Of a stretch of DNA of 64,000 nucleotides, positions 1-11,100 are shown one piece after another (positions within the stretch are counted from its first letter, which is position 1; each line of letters begins with the position of its first letter). The position numbers were made by a program, and so were the translations under genes. The DNA is from Asterochloris sp. CNOR1 (taxonomy: Eukaryota > Chlorophyta > Trebouxiophyceae > Trebouxiales > Trebouxiaceae), in assembly GCA_963969365.1 (NCBI GenBank), contig OZ017752.1, forward strand, positions 682,001-746,000. Direction: 5' to 3'. The notes beneath the pieces are model-generated. The model made no database searches. It was not told where the DNA came from and was given only the letters and a program-made list of their open reading frames with translations.

Positions 1-1713
1 GCCCGCTCACCTCTGACAAGACATTGGGTAGGATCCAGAAGCCGCGCCCGAGGACCATCCAGGTCAGCCCCATGACCACCAGGCGGCACATAATGGTGCC
101 CAGAATCAGACTCAGCAGCCCCATAGAGAGGTACACAACCACCAGCTTGATCCTGCAGCAAGGCAGGCAAGCTGTCACGAGGGTTCAGGAGGTGCTGGCA
201 GCACTCCTGCCAGGCAGCTATGCTGGAAGCGACTTTAAAAGCCTGGGCCCATCCTATCGTTGGTGAACTTGGGAGCAGGCATGCGAATTGTGAGAGGGCT
301 TGGGCGGGTCATGCATTCCTGTGTGGTCACCATGCAGTACAGAGCCTGATGGAGGCGCTGCAGCACCTTCATAGTTGCGACCCGGCGTGCTCACCTGTAG
401 GGTGCCAGGGGGAAGAGACAGCACCCCACCACAACCAGCACGATTAGGGCACTGTACAGCAGCAGGTAGGGGGAGGCCGGGCGATCATAGGTCCAGGCAT
501 AGAAGCCGTCCTCAGAGAATGTCTGCAGCACGCACGGTGCAGGACAAGTGAAAGAAGGCGCCTGCAGAAGCACTCTGTTGCTGCTTCATGGCAGGAGGCT
601 ATCTGCAATGCAGGCTGACTGTAGAGTGCCGCTAGCGCATGTGGGTGCCTCTGCTCCAGCCAGAGTGCAGCCGACTGCCGTGGGGAATCACCTGCCCCTG
701 CTTCAGGGGTGCAACAGCGCAGATGCTGACCACCAAGCTGAGCTAAAACATGAGCTGATACCCTCAGTGCTGATGCAGGTTGTGCAGCCGAAAAGCATGT
801 GGAGTCTTGCTGCTCCCAGAGACAGCTCTGCTGTGAGACTGCATTGGAATTCCATCTCTGCGTCGCAGACATGTCTCTTCGGTGATTCCAATCACGACCA
901 CAGGGTGGCAAAGAGATAGGATGAGGCACAGGGGACTGAGCGCCCTTGATGTGTGGGAGGCCTGGACACTTGATGAACAGAGCCTGCAGATACTTGCCCA
1001 CCTGGAGGTTGACATCAAGCACGTCCACCAGCTTGCGCGGCCACTTGACCCGTTTCAGCTTGCCCGGCTTGGGGTTCTGGTAGCGCCGGTCCACGCGCTG
1101 CACCAGGCGCCGCCGCATCAGCAGCTCGACAAAGGCGCCAAGGCACTCCTCCTCTGGCTTGCCTGCAGCAAGAGGGACAGCAGGTCACATTTGATTTGAG
1201 CAGCTAGTGAAGGTGCCCTGACACTCCTCCTCTGGGCTGCCTGCGGCAAGATGGAGAAGACTTATCCTCATGCAATGCAGTGGACCCACCAAGCACAGCT
1301 CTGCAGGATCACATCAAACGCGCACAAGTTCAGGGCATGCCTATTGGGACTGGCCCAGGACAGCCTCACCTTGGGCCCCCACCCACTTCTCAAAATTGCT
1401 GGGGTGCTTCTGGTAGTACCTCTGCAAGTCCTTGCCGCGGAAGAACTCCACCCGCTTGTCATGCAGGATGCCTTCTCGCCACTCCACCCCATGCTTGGCT
1501 CTCAGAGTGTTGCAAAACACTTTCAGCTCATCGGCGGGCAGCTGCAATCAGACATTCAGGCGCACCTGATGTTGTGCTGTTGCTGGCCATGTCAGGGGCA
1601 ACAGGCTGGATTGGGCACGGCCAAAGCATGCTGTGCACTACTGGCTGCTCCTGCTAACCTGCTCCTTACCATTTCACCTCCCGATCTACAGGAGTGCTCA
1701 CCTTCTTGGACAT
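1..1713 (-). CDS. SEC62: SEC62, ER protein translocation subunit (3' end outside window)
   Basis: SEC62 works with SEC63 and the SEC61 channel in post-translational import of proteins into the endoplasmic reticulum, and sits in the ER membrane. Exons on the minus strand are 1702-1713, 1370-1541, 1002-1162, 395-522 and 11-152; phases join cleanly to give 205 residues before the window ends inside a GT donor. Visible landmarks are the cytosolic N-terminal part with VEFFRGKDLQRYYQKHP, which matches plant SEC62 (EYFRGKDL), the FYAWTYDRP motif just before the first membrane segment, CLFPLAPYR ending that segment, and a second hydrophobic stretch followed by FWILPNVLSE. The first coding exon is only 12 nt (M-S-K-K). 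A head-to-head gap of 119 bp separates it from NCBP3. The intron before exon 1002-1162 holds a diverged copy of that exon's acceptor. Family call is firm; the exact start is inferred. Confidence 0.92.
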
Positions 1714-1832
1714 TGTTGCTGCTGCACCTCAAGGCGATCCAGGATTGAGGGGCCAGCCTGCAGCCTGCTGTTGTGCAAGCGTGATTTCCACAGCTGTGGG
1801 AAAGCCTCTCTCTCGAAGTTGCCAACCCGCAA
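1714..1832. promoter_or_regulatory. Probable bidirectional promoter, SEC62/NCBP3
   Basis: Only 119 bp separate the two predicted start codons, so both 5' UTRs and any core promoter elements must lie here or overlap the first exons. I see no clear TATA box. The assignment rests on gene orientation alone. Confidence 0.5.
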
Positions 1833-4800
1833 ATGGCACAACTTCAACAGCCACTGAGTGCAGCTGATGGGTTGCAGCAGTTGAACAACGCAGCTGGGCT
1901 GATGGAAGAGGACAATGGGGATGCTGCCCGGGAGATGGAGCTGGAAACAGAGAGGGAGAAGCACAGGAAGAGGTTGGTCATCTAGCAGACCAGGCTGACT
2001 GATTTGCTTGACCGCTCTTCGCCCAGACCATGCTGTGCTCTACAGGGCTGCACGCTTTGGGACAGAGTACAAGGCGCCGGAGGAGCGTCGTGACATGCAG
2101 CATGCAAAGAAGGAGCAGCTCCCTGCTGTGCAAGGCTTCAAAACCGGAGTGGACCTCTTTAGCGATGTGAGCAGATATGAAGGGCGCTGCTGACTGGCAT
2201 ACAATCAGCTACCATGCAAAGTGACGGGCCCAGCATAGCATTTCACAGCCATGTACTTGCGTGTACTCATGATGGTCGCTCTGCAGATGCGTTCTGTGAT
2301 ACACTGCCTGCATGCGCTGACAACTGCCCCACCGGCAGCACCAGTGCCTGCCTGCAGGAGCAACGCGAGAGGGCTCGGCAGCGTGCCTCCAGGTTTGGCA
2401 CCACCGACACTCTCGACGCCAAGGTGGAGTCCCTGCGGCATGCTCAGGGTGAGCGCCAGCGCAAGCGTGACAGGGCAGAGCGCTTTAACATGGAGGTGGA
2501 GGCAGAGGATGAGACGGGGCAGGAGGATGCAGGTTTGTTATTTAGGGGTGTCAGGCGACGTGACCATGGGGTGGAGGGGCGCGACCCTGCAGCGTACTGT
2601 GCTGTGGTTGGGGAGGGCGCGGGGGCGGCAGGGTGTGGGGCGGGGCATGGAAGAGGGCCAGACGCAAGTCAGGCCATTTCGGGGTTGATCAGTGGTGTGC
2701 CAATTGGTTTCCCTGATGCTCGGCGTGGCGGCGGAGACACGGCATCACACAGGGGCTCGCACATCCCAGCTTCCTTTGTCTGAGCCTGAGCAGTGCGCCT
2801 GATGTGTGTGAGTGGCATGCCCAACACGCAGTCTTAGATCGGGCTGCGGAGGTTCCGGCTGAGTCCTGAACCAGCTGTCAGATGGGCCAAGCCATACAGG
2901 TACAGCTGCGGTCCAATGGCGCATCAAGCCATCGCTGCAGACCCCCTCCATCCTGGTGCAAACCTGTTCGAGCAGCGCTGCGATGCTGCGCATGCAATCC
3001 AGCCAGCGCTGTGCCCCCCCCGCTCCCCCCTTTCTGGTGCAGGCCTCCTTGATCGGCGCTGCGATGCTGCGCGCACATCTAGGACATTGAAGGCCCTCCT
3101 TTCTGGTGCAGACCTCTTTGAGGAGCGCCACGATGCTGCACGCACGGTTGAGCGGAGGCTGGAAGCCATCCACCTGTATGGGGTGGACCTGATGAGCACG
3201 CGGGACTGCCTGGCCTACTTCAAGGCCTATCAGCCCACCAAAGTGGAGTGGCTGGATGACAGCTCATGTGAGGCCGTCAAGTGCAACACCCCTCTGTGGG
3301 ATTTTGTGGTGTGCAGCATGCTGAAGGGCCCCCGGCCAGCAGTGTGTGGGATGCAGCTTGCCTTGCAGATGCCCTTGGACAACTACCGCAGCGCGCTGTA
3401 AGCCTGTCTGTCAGGTAGAACGTGCAGGTTTCCTCTAAGGCTTTTAGAAAATGCTACTTTAGTTGGTGGTGTGCAAAAGCTTGCCTGCAAGCATCCTTAC
3501 TGGATGAGGGAGTGCGAGACCATGCACATGGCTGCAGGCAACATTGTGTTTGCGGACCAACACACAGCAAGGCTGGCGATTGCAACTTTGGGCACTCCCC
3601 TGCTTCCGGAGGATGCGCCTGATGGCATAGGTGAGCCCTTGGCATGCATGCAGTTGCACTTGTCCACGATCCTCCTGGCCCTTGCACTGCCATCGCTTGG
3701 TTTGCAACTCGAGCAAGCAGAGCTTGCCCTCATGCCTGCTACCATGTCAGCCTCCCAAAGGCATGCATGCCGCTTATCCCACTCAAGTCATGAGTGGGGT
3801 TAACGCTCCACGGTGTGCTCCCTCAGCCAGCGCTTGTCCTTCTGTCCAGTGCAGGAAGCCACTGAGGCGCCAACGTCTTCAGCCAAAGGTCTGCTGTTTT
3901 CTGAACAAACAGCTTTGTATCTTGCTGTGCAGCGCTGGAGGCCAGTGAGGTGGAGCACCTCACCTTCCTGTGGCACCGGGGGGGTGACTTCCACAAGGAT
4001 GGCACAGCCATCCCGCTGCTGTTCCGGGCCGCCACTGTGGAGGACGTCAAGGAGTTCAGAGGGCAGCACCAAACGCGGCGCCTCTGGGTCAAGCCTGGAG
4101 TAAGCGCGCTTCTGGACTGCAGCATCTTGAGCTTGCTTGCCTCCGGTCAGGTTGCGGTGGGTAGTGTGAGGATGCAGTGGACAATAGCACACGCAGCGTC
4201 TGTGGGTCAGGCCTGGGGTGAGGAATTGTGTGGGTTGCACCAGGCCCAGCACGCTCATAGTGAGTGTGCAATGGGCAGCAGAAGAGACAGTGCCCTCCAT
4301 GTGAAGACTCTGATCAGCATGGGTTGTGAAGCAGGGTTGAGGCGGGGCCATGCAAGCAGGGTGCAATAGGCTGTGGCAACTTCAGCTGCCACTCTAGAAG
4401 AGTATGGCGCCTCTGCTCCAGGCTGGTGCAAGTGTGTATCGGACATGCAAACGCAGAAGGATGCAGGTGAGTGCTGCTGCTGGTTTCATGCCTAGAGGGG
4501 ACCACTGGCAGGTGAAGTGCTCATAGCTTGTCACCTGATGGGATGGGCGAAGTGCACCATGGCGGGCTTGATGGACTCAACTGGACGGCAAGGTGCATGT
4601 TTTGCATATTTGGCTCATCTGCTCAGTTTTGCTATGCAGGCAGCTGCAAAGGTGGCTCGGCGCCAGAGGCAACGAAAGCAGGCAGACCCCCTGGAGCCCT
4701 CGGATGAGCCCGGTGGTGCAACAGGCGCCTCATCCAGGGAGGGCAAGCAAGTCAGGCAGAAGCGGGCTCATCCTTTGGATCCTTTTGAGGGCGATGTTGA

Positions 4801-5829
4801 GATGGAGCCTGCCAAGGAGAGCAAGGGGCAGCGGAAGAAGCGCATAAAACGCATGAAGGAGGGGGCTCCAATGGAGGTTGAGGAAGATGAAGAGGCTCAG
4901 CGGAGGGAGGACGCTGAGGTGCGTCACTGACACGTACTTTGTGGTCTGCGGCGCCCAGTTGCAGTCCACGCTGTGCGGTGCGGATGCACTTTATCATGTC
5001 CCATGGAGCGCAGACAGGGGCAGAAGGGGTGCTTTGAGGGGGGCTGAGGTGAATCAGTGAAAGACTGAGAGTTTCAAGTCGCTCACAGGCAGCAGCAATG
5101 GCCACCACCACAGCAACAGCACGCCAGACCAGACCACACCCTGGGACAACAGGCCAGTCGCCTGCAAGTTCACAGCAACATCTCCATGACCCTACAGGTA
5201 GCTGCCTGTGAGATGATGAAGATGTTGGCTGTGCTCTTGCAGGCGACTGGCCTGTTGTCCCAGGGTGTGGTCTGGTCTGGCGTGCTGTTGCTGTGGTGGT
5301 GGCCATTGCTGCCACCTGCCCTTCATGACGGCAATGAGTGTGGTCCAAGCTGGGCGACAGCAGAGTCGCTCCACGCGGCTCCACCCTGCAGGTGTCCCTG
5401 CTTGCACCTGTCACCCTGGCTGCAGGAGGTGAATGGTGCAGGCCTGCCTTCAGCTGTTTCTACTGGGGAGCGGGTGCTGGCTGTCGGGCAGGCGGAAGGT
5501 GAGCTGCAGTCACACCCTTGCCTGGATGGCCTGCCTATGCTGAGTCCAGTGCACAGATTTCAAGTGCAAGGGGACAAGCCTGCAGAGGGCTGACTGCTGC
5601 AATTGACCCTGCAGACTTGAGAGCGCTGCTGTTGCGACAGAGGCACAATGGCCGAGCAGAAGCGGCTGCAGTACAAGCCCCAGCAGTTGTCGACCATCTC
5701 AGTGTGGAACCTGTTGACATGGAGGAAGACACAGCAACAGCATTCCAGGCAGACTCGCCCCCATCAGCACTCCAGCAGGGGGTTGGGCCTGGCACACTGC
5801 CAATACTTACACGACAGCAATCTGCGTAA
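1833..5829 (+). CDS. NCBP3: NCBP3-like nuclear cap-binding protein subunit 3
   Basis: NCBP3 (C17orf85 in human) binds the mRNA cap together with NCBP1 and supports mRNA export. Proposed exons: 1833-1972, 2046-2166, 2358-2532, 3112-3267, 3538-3630, 3933-4099, 4398-4466 (tentative), 4640-4918, 5426-5498, 5615-5829; 495 residues with phases closed. The diagnostic RRM-like stretch is GVDLMSTRDCLAYFKAY, then VEWLDDSSCNIVF, matching human GVDEMSTQDVFSYFKEY and IEWLDDTSCNVVW. Upstream are RKRAARFG- and RAERFN-type basic motifs like the human KEQRAKRFHF region; downstream IPLLFRAATVEDVKEFR corresponds to the human LFMRFATKDDKKEL strand. Exon 4640-4918 is charged and lysine-rich, with a K/R cluster (GQRKKRIKRMK) suited to nuclear import. 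A 77-bp perfect inverted repeat lies in the intron 4919-5425. The internal 4398-4466 exon and the C-terminal tail are the least certain parts. Confidence 0.83.
2951..3111 (+). repeat. Tandem copies of NCBP3 exon-4 acceptor
   Basis: Two diverged copies of the segment tctggtgcag plus the first ~30 bases of the exon starting at 3112 lie at about 2951-2998 and 3031-3078. Both keep the gcgatgctgcgc core. Spacing is 80 and 69 bp. Confidence 0.8.
5092..5312. repeat. Long perfect inverted repeat (hairpin) in an NCBP3 intron
   Basis: Bases 5092-5168 and 5236-5312 are exact reverse complements over 77 bp. The 67-bp spacer is itself partly self-complementary: 5169-5187 pairs imperfectly with about 5217-5235, and a short acaggtagctgcctgt palindrome lies at the tip. 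The RNA of either strand would fold into a stem of roughly 100 bp. The whole element sits inside the 507-bp intron 4919-5425. It could be a long-hairpin microRNA or siRNA precursor or a foldback mobile element. I see no flanking target-site duplication that settles this. Confidence 0.9.
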
Positions 5830-6048
5830 AGCTGTGCATGCCTGGTGGAAGTGGAAAACCATGAATTGGATCAGTTTCAGCAAACTTCGCTGATGGTTGT
5901 ATCTGAGTTGAGACATCAGAACACTATTTCAAGCAAAAGCCAAATCCAAGAGCCCAGTCAAGTCAGGGAAGGAGCTCATCACTTCTTGCTGCTGCCTGAA
6001 TGTACCATGTGCCAGCGCCTTGAACTGCAGTCAGCGAAGGCCATGGGG

Positions 6049-6053
6049 TGTAA
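6049..6053 (+). terminator. Candidate poly(A) signal for NCBP3
   Basis: TGTAA, the usual green-algal polyadenylation signal, occurs 220 bp after the NCBP3 stop codon, in an A-rich context. Confidence 0.4.
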
Positions 6054-6434
6054 AAATTTGGCTTCCCGACACTACTAAGCAGGATGGCCCACCTCTGCTG
6101 TCTGCAACAAGATCTCCTGCTGCATTGAGGTTTCACCTGTGCCACATGCTGCAGGTTCCCCTGCAGGATTGGTTCAGAAAGGCCTCTGCCGCATTTGCAG
6201 CAACAAGTCATCACTGACACGCCCCGGCAGGCTAGCTACTACCTGCCAAGATGGTGCGTGGGGGCTGCAAAAAGGCTGAGATTGTGTATGTCAAGCCAGC
6301 GTCATCCAGCACCCTGTCTGCACACAGGCACGCTCAGCAAACAAGCTAAGGAAGGGCAGCGCCAATCTGCAGCAAGCCAGCACCTGACAGTATGCTTGTG
6401 CAGCTCGGTCGCCAGCAGGTCGTCCAGTCTGGGG

Positions 6435-7520
6435 TCAGGGTGAGACTTGTCCTGCTGGCAGGGCCACAGCTGCTTGTGCAGCTTGGTCACTGCTCTTTGT
6501 GGGACGATTTGGGCTAGCAGCAGGTCTGTGCACTTTGCACCTGACACGCAAAAGGGTAATGATGGAGTCAGTCAGCTCGGGGCACAGCTCAGAGCATCCA
6601 GCGATATGGCAACGCTGAGTGCACTTGCTGGCTACAGCAAGCTGAACTCTGCTGAGACACGCCGCGCAGCAATTCTGCTTGCTGTGGCAGAACCACTGAC
6701 ACAGATGGTCAGGCAGCAGATGAAGCGACAGCTCTGCACACCTTGCATGGGCACAAACCCTGCTGTGTGGCCTGCAGCCCTGGGCATGGGCGGGGAGACC
6801 AGGCTGCTGACAGGCACCTCTGGCAGGCTGCAGATAGTGACATCCCGGCCTGTGTCCATTGCCCCAGGCAGCTCCACGTGGTGCATGGGGGAAGCACCGC
6901 CCTGTACCTTGCAGATTCGGGCACCTGCACGCATGTCGGCACATTGCCTCAGTACTGGTGCACGGTGAGGTCAAGAGCTGCGCAGAATGAGTGCCACCTG
7001 CACCTGATGTTCTTTTCATTGCGGGCGGGGTGGCAGGACCTGTCTCTGCTGCCAGCAGTGCATCCTCATAGTCAGGTGCAGAGCTGCTGCTGGCTACACC
7101 AGCATGTGAGGAAGGCGCCCTGGCCAGCTGAGGTGCTGCCCGAGCTCCAGCAACTTTGGAGGCTGGCTCTGCTGGTGCTGCTCGAGCAACAGGCTCGCTG
7201 CTGGTAGCACTGGTGCAGCCTGGTGACGTGCCGGTAGCTGGGACAGCATCTGTTTGATTGTCTGGGCTGCACAGCTTGGGGGCCGGCAGGAGTCTGCGGC
7301 GCTTGACTGGACGGGCTGCAGGGGCCTTTGATGAGGCAGGGGCTGCAGACGGCTCACTGCTGAGACCTACTGCCAACCTCGGGGGCTGGAAGCCAGACCT
7401 CTGCACCTTGACAGATGCTGCAGCTGTCAGCTGCACCAGACAGCAGCTGTGACCAAGTGATGGCTCGCTGGCATGCAGGCATTGCATGATGCTGTTTACC
7501 AGAGGCAGCCTTCTTTTCAT
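6435..7520 (-). CDS. Possible hypothetical nuclear protein
   Basis: An uninterrupted minus-strand reading frame of 361 codons. Its N-terminal half (codons 1-180) reads like low-complexity protein rich in Ala, Ser and Pro, with a basic cluster RPVKRRRLLPAPK typical of a nuclear localisation signal, then an acidic DYEDALLAAE patch. The C-terminal half looks less like protein: another frame on the same strand (6632-6934) has a better amino-acid mix, suggesting an intron near 6935-6990. I do not recognise a family. The frame could also be chance in a GC-rich genome, so the true exon structure is unknown. Confidence 0.3.
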   Translation of the reverse strand: MKRRLPLVNSIMQCLHASEPSLGHSCCLVQLTAAASVKVQRSGFQPPRLAVGLSSEPSAAPASSKAPAARPVKRRRLLPAPKLCSPDNQTDAVPATGTSPGCTSATSSEPVARAAPAEPASKVAGARAAPQLARAPSSHAGVASSSSAPDYEDALLAAETGPATPPAMKRTSGAGGTHSAQLLTSPCTSTEAMCRHACRCPNLQGTGRCFPHAPRGAAWGNGHRPGCHYLQPARGACQQPGLPAHAQGCRPHSRVCAHARCAELSLHLLPDHLCQWFCHSKQNCCAACLSRVQLAVASKCTQRCHIAGCSELCPELTDSIITLLRVRCKVHRPAASPNRPTKSSDQAAQAAVALPAGQVSP

Positions 7521-8179
7521 GCTGTGATCCAGTGTGTACTGTTGGCTGCAGACTGATCACCCGACTCCACCCTGATCAGCTAATTGCCCTGACTGCGGAC
7601 ATTCCCTTGCAAAATCTTTGAGTGCAACTTATCAGACAGGCTGTCTCAGATAGGATAATCATCTGCCTCGGCTCTGCCCCTGTGATCTGCACTGTGAGCA
7701 CTGCAGGCCTCTTGGAAAGCCTGTCAGCTGTGAAATCTGGCTGTTGCAGCTCACGGAGCTACAGGCTTCGGATCTGAGCAGATCATCACCATCGAATTGC
7801 ATTCCGCGGGTCAGCACCAGCAGGTGAGTTTGCAGCAACCTGTAAGCGGGGCGTGCATTGCTCAAGGTTCTGCAGGGCACATGGTCAGCATTAGAGATGT
7901 GCTTCAATGTGATTGCCTTAGTGATGGACATTGGGGTCCTGATGGCTTCACAAGAGGCGGGGCCAGGTGTGAAGCGGCGCAAGGCCAGATGCTGCAACAG
8001 CATGGCATGTGGGCACAGCTGTCTTCCCCCTGGGGAATTTGAGCCGGGGCCATGCCAGCTTTCAATGCACACACGCACGGTGCAGCGTCAACAGCTTGTG
8101 CCCTGTACAGGTGGCGTGGTGAGGGGCCAGGGGCGCACGCCATCCCTTGTGGCTTCAGTCAGCCGCTCGGCCAGGCAGG

Positions 8180-11100
8180 ATGCTGACCAAGTTTGAGACA
8201 AAGTCCAACAGGGTCAAGGGGCTGTCCTTTCACCCCAAGCGCCCATGGATTCTGGCGTCGCTGCACTCAGGCGTCATCCAGGTTTGTGCTATGGTTGGCT
8301 CACGCGCGGTAATCTGCACAATTACAGGAGCGCCAATGCCCCTGTAGATCCAGTGGCTTAAGGCCCATATGGCTAGGCCATGTGCAAAGCAAAGGGCTGT
8401 ACCGGTGACAGTGCTGCCTGCAGCTATGGGACTACCGCATGGGCACGCTGATCGACAGATTTGACGAGCACGATGGCCCAGTGCGCGGCGTTCACTTCCA
8501 CAAATCACAGCCCTTGTTTGTGTCTGGCGGAGACGACTACAAGATCAAAGTCTGGAACTACAAGCTCAGGTGACGCCTTTCTGGGCTCTCTCGCAATGTT
8601 GGGGCAGCAGTGCAGGGCCATCACATCTGCTCAGCCGACCCTATCATTCACGCTGCAGCAAGGCACAAGCAGAAGTCGCACGCTGGCCCATCATCGCAGT
8701 CCGGCCGTCTGGCGACTCTTGAACACCAACGACTGGGCAGATTCCTGCCTCTGCTGAGCATCCCTGAAGCCAGCATGCCTGTGGTGGTGCAGGCGGTGCC
8801 TGTTCCCCCTGCTGGGGCACCTGGACTACATCCGGACAGTGCAGTTCCACCAGGAGCACCCCTGGATCGTGAGTGCCAGCGATGACCAGACCATTCGCAT
8901 CTGGAACTGGCAGTCGCGGACCTGCATATCTGTGCTGACAGGTACGGTTTGCTTGAGGGGTGGCTCCAACCAAGAGAGCACCATGCCAAAGATATTGTGC
9001 TGAGCTGACATCTGAAGCCCCTCTGGGATGAGCATGACCACAGGGTGCCTAATTGCGACGCTGCGTCTTGAGTGTCTGGCCCAACACTGCAGCTCACAAC
9101 CCCCAGGCAGTGCGCCAGCTTTGACTTGTACAAGCAGATGCCCTGCAGGTTCTGCTTGTGCTTGGCTCCATGCCGCAGGTCCAGCCACCGCCACGCTGCA
9201 CATCACATCTGTCAAAACCTGCCACTGAGCTGGCTTCCACAGAGCAGCTGTACACTGCCTGCCTCCCTGCTGCAGGCCACACATACCACATGATATGTCG
9301 CAGGCGCCACACGGCTGTGCAGCGCCGCCGCCCGCAGCCCATACTTCAGCTCACACTTCAATACCTCCACTCTGCAGGCCACACACAATACTTGATGTGT
9401 CGCAGGCGCCACCTGACTGTGCAGCGCCGCCGACCGCAGCTCATACTTCAGCTCAAGCTTCAAGACCTCCACTCTGCAGGTCACACACAATACTTGATGT
9501 GTCGCAGGCGCCACCTGGCTGTGCAGCGCCGCCAACCACAGCTCATGCTTCAGCTCACACTTCCAACACCTCCACTCTGCAGGCCATAATCACTATGTGA
9601 TGTGCGCCGGCTTTCACGTGAAGGATGACCTGGTGGTGTCTGCCTCACTGGACCAGACCGTGCGTGTGTGGGACATCAGCGGCCTGCGCAAGAAGACTGT
9701 GGCGCCTGGCGGGGACGAGGTACTCAGGCTGCCCCAGGTGGGTTTCATCAACCAGGGCTGTGCAGCAGCTGATGCAGTAGGTGCCTGGGATGTGCCATGC
9801 CGTAGCAGGGGCTGTGCAATCGAGGGGCTCAGGCTGCCTCAGGTAAGCACATCATGGCATTATGAGTGCATGCCATGGCGTGTGCCGGTCCTGCGTCTGC
9901 GGCAAGGCTGCGTCAGGTGCATGGCGCAGGCCTGTGCTGCAAGTGCAGCCCGCCTGTAACAAGACAGGCCTGATGGTGGCGGGCATCAGGTGATCAGGCT
10001 GCTGATGGTGGGCTGCACAGGCTAGCACTGTGCGACAGCTGATGCCATAGCATCTGCTGGCCATATGTTTGCAGCAACTGAAAGTTGCCCTGATCGCGCG
10101 GCCAACTGCTGTAATGCTGTTGATGCTGTCTGGTGACAGGCCAGAATGTAGTTCAGGCCAGTTTGCTCGTGTTGGGCTGCATGTCCCAGGAGTGTGCAGC
10201 AGTTGCCAGCATGTGAAAACCTGCACACACGCAGGCTGCCATGTGTGTCCAGGGCCAACCAGGTGCCCAGGGACACCTTGAGCCAGCCAAGAGATGCCAT
10301 CAGCTGACCCCAATGGCAAGGCTCCCGTGCCTCGCTCTGCACCTGCTGCCTGTGGTGACCGGCTGCCTGCCATCAGTTTTCATGTGTCAGGCAGCCTGGC
10401 AATGGTGTTTTTACCTGCAATGTGTACCCAGCTTCCTCTGCTCCAGATGAACACGGACATCTTCGGAGGCGGCGACGCTGTCGTGAAGTATGTGCTGGAG
10501 GGGCACGACAGGGGCGTCAACTGGGCAGCCTTCCACCCCACGCTGCCCATCCTGGTATCTGGAGCGGATGACCGCCAGGTCAAACTGTGGCGAATGAATG
10601 GTGAGGTCCAAGCAGCAGCTGGGCCTGTGCAGCTGTCGCCCTGCTGGAGGCTTGGCGTCAGCTGGCTGCATGCGGGATGTGTCATGTCATCCAGGTTGCC
10701 GCTTCTGTGCAGTCCTTGCAGATGTAGCCAGCTGCAGGAGTGCTTGTCCCGCCGAGTGTCAGTCACAGAAGTCTTGCTCGAAGATCCTGCACCTGTGTGA
10801 GCTTGCGAGGGTGCTGCCAGAGTGCTGTGTGTGTGCCTGCAGACACCAAGTGCTGGGAGGTGGACACCTTGAGGGGCCATGTCAACAATGTGTCGTGTGT
10901 CATCTTCCATGCCCGCCAGGTATGTGGCCAAGAAGGCAGCGTGCCTGCCAGCTCTGCTTGGCGCTCTGCTGCAGCCAGGTCACATTCAGGACCCTCCCCG
11001 CCTGTAGCCACGCCAGATGACCAAACCGTGTCTATGCATGCAGCCGCCTCTCTGGTGTGTCATTGATGTGATGTCTGCAAGGGTATTCTCTGACAGTATC

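Larger units (their letters stand above)
5830..8179. other. Largely unassigned region between NCBP3 and alpha-COP
   Basis: About 2.3 kb with no gene I can recognise. It should contain the NCBP3 3' UTR and the alpha-COP promoter. A minus-strand coding candidate at 6435-7520 is listed separately. A short open stretch on the plus strand at 7750-7822, flanked by an acceptor-like and a donor-like site, could be a 5' UTR exon of alpha-COP, but nothing else supports it. Confidence 0.5.

Noticed and set aside
5092-5312. Terminal inverted repeats of a DNA transposon carrying a gene
   Set aside because: Only 67 bp lie between the arms, too short for a transposase; a non-autonomous foldback element remains possible.
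9270-9582. CRISPR-like array
   Set aside because: Units are contiguous 102-bp tandem repeats without spacers, in an intron of a eukaryotic gene.
9028-9600. Arginine/cysteine-rich open frames in the alpha-COP intron
   Set aside because: They are produced by the 102-bp tandem repeat, which happens to be stop-free in several frames on both strands.
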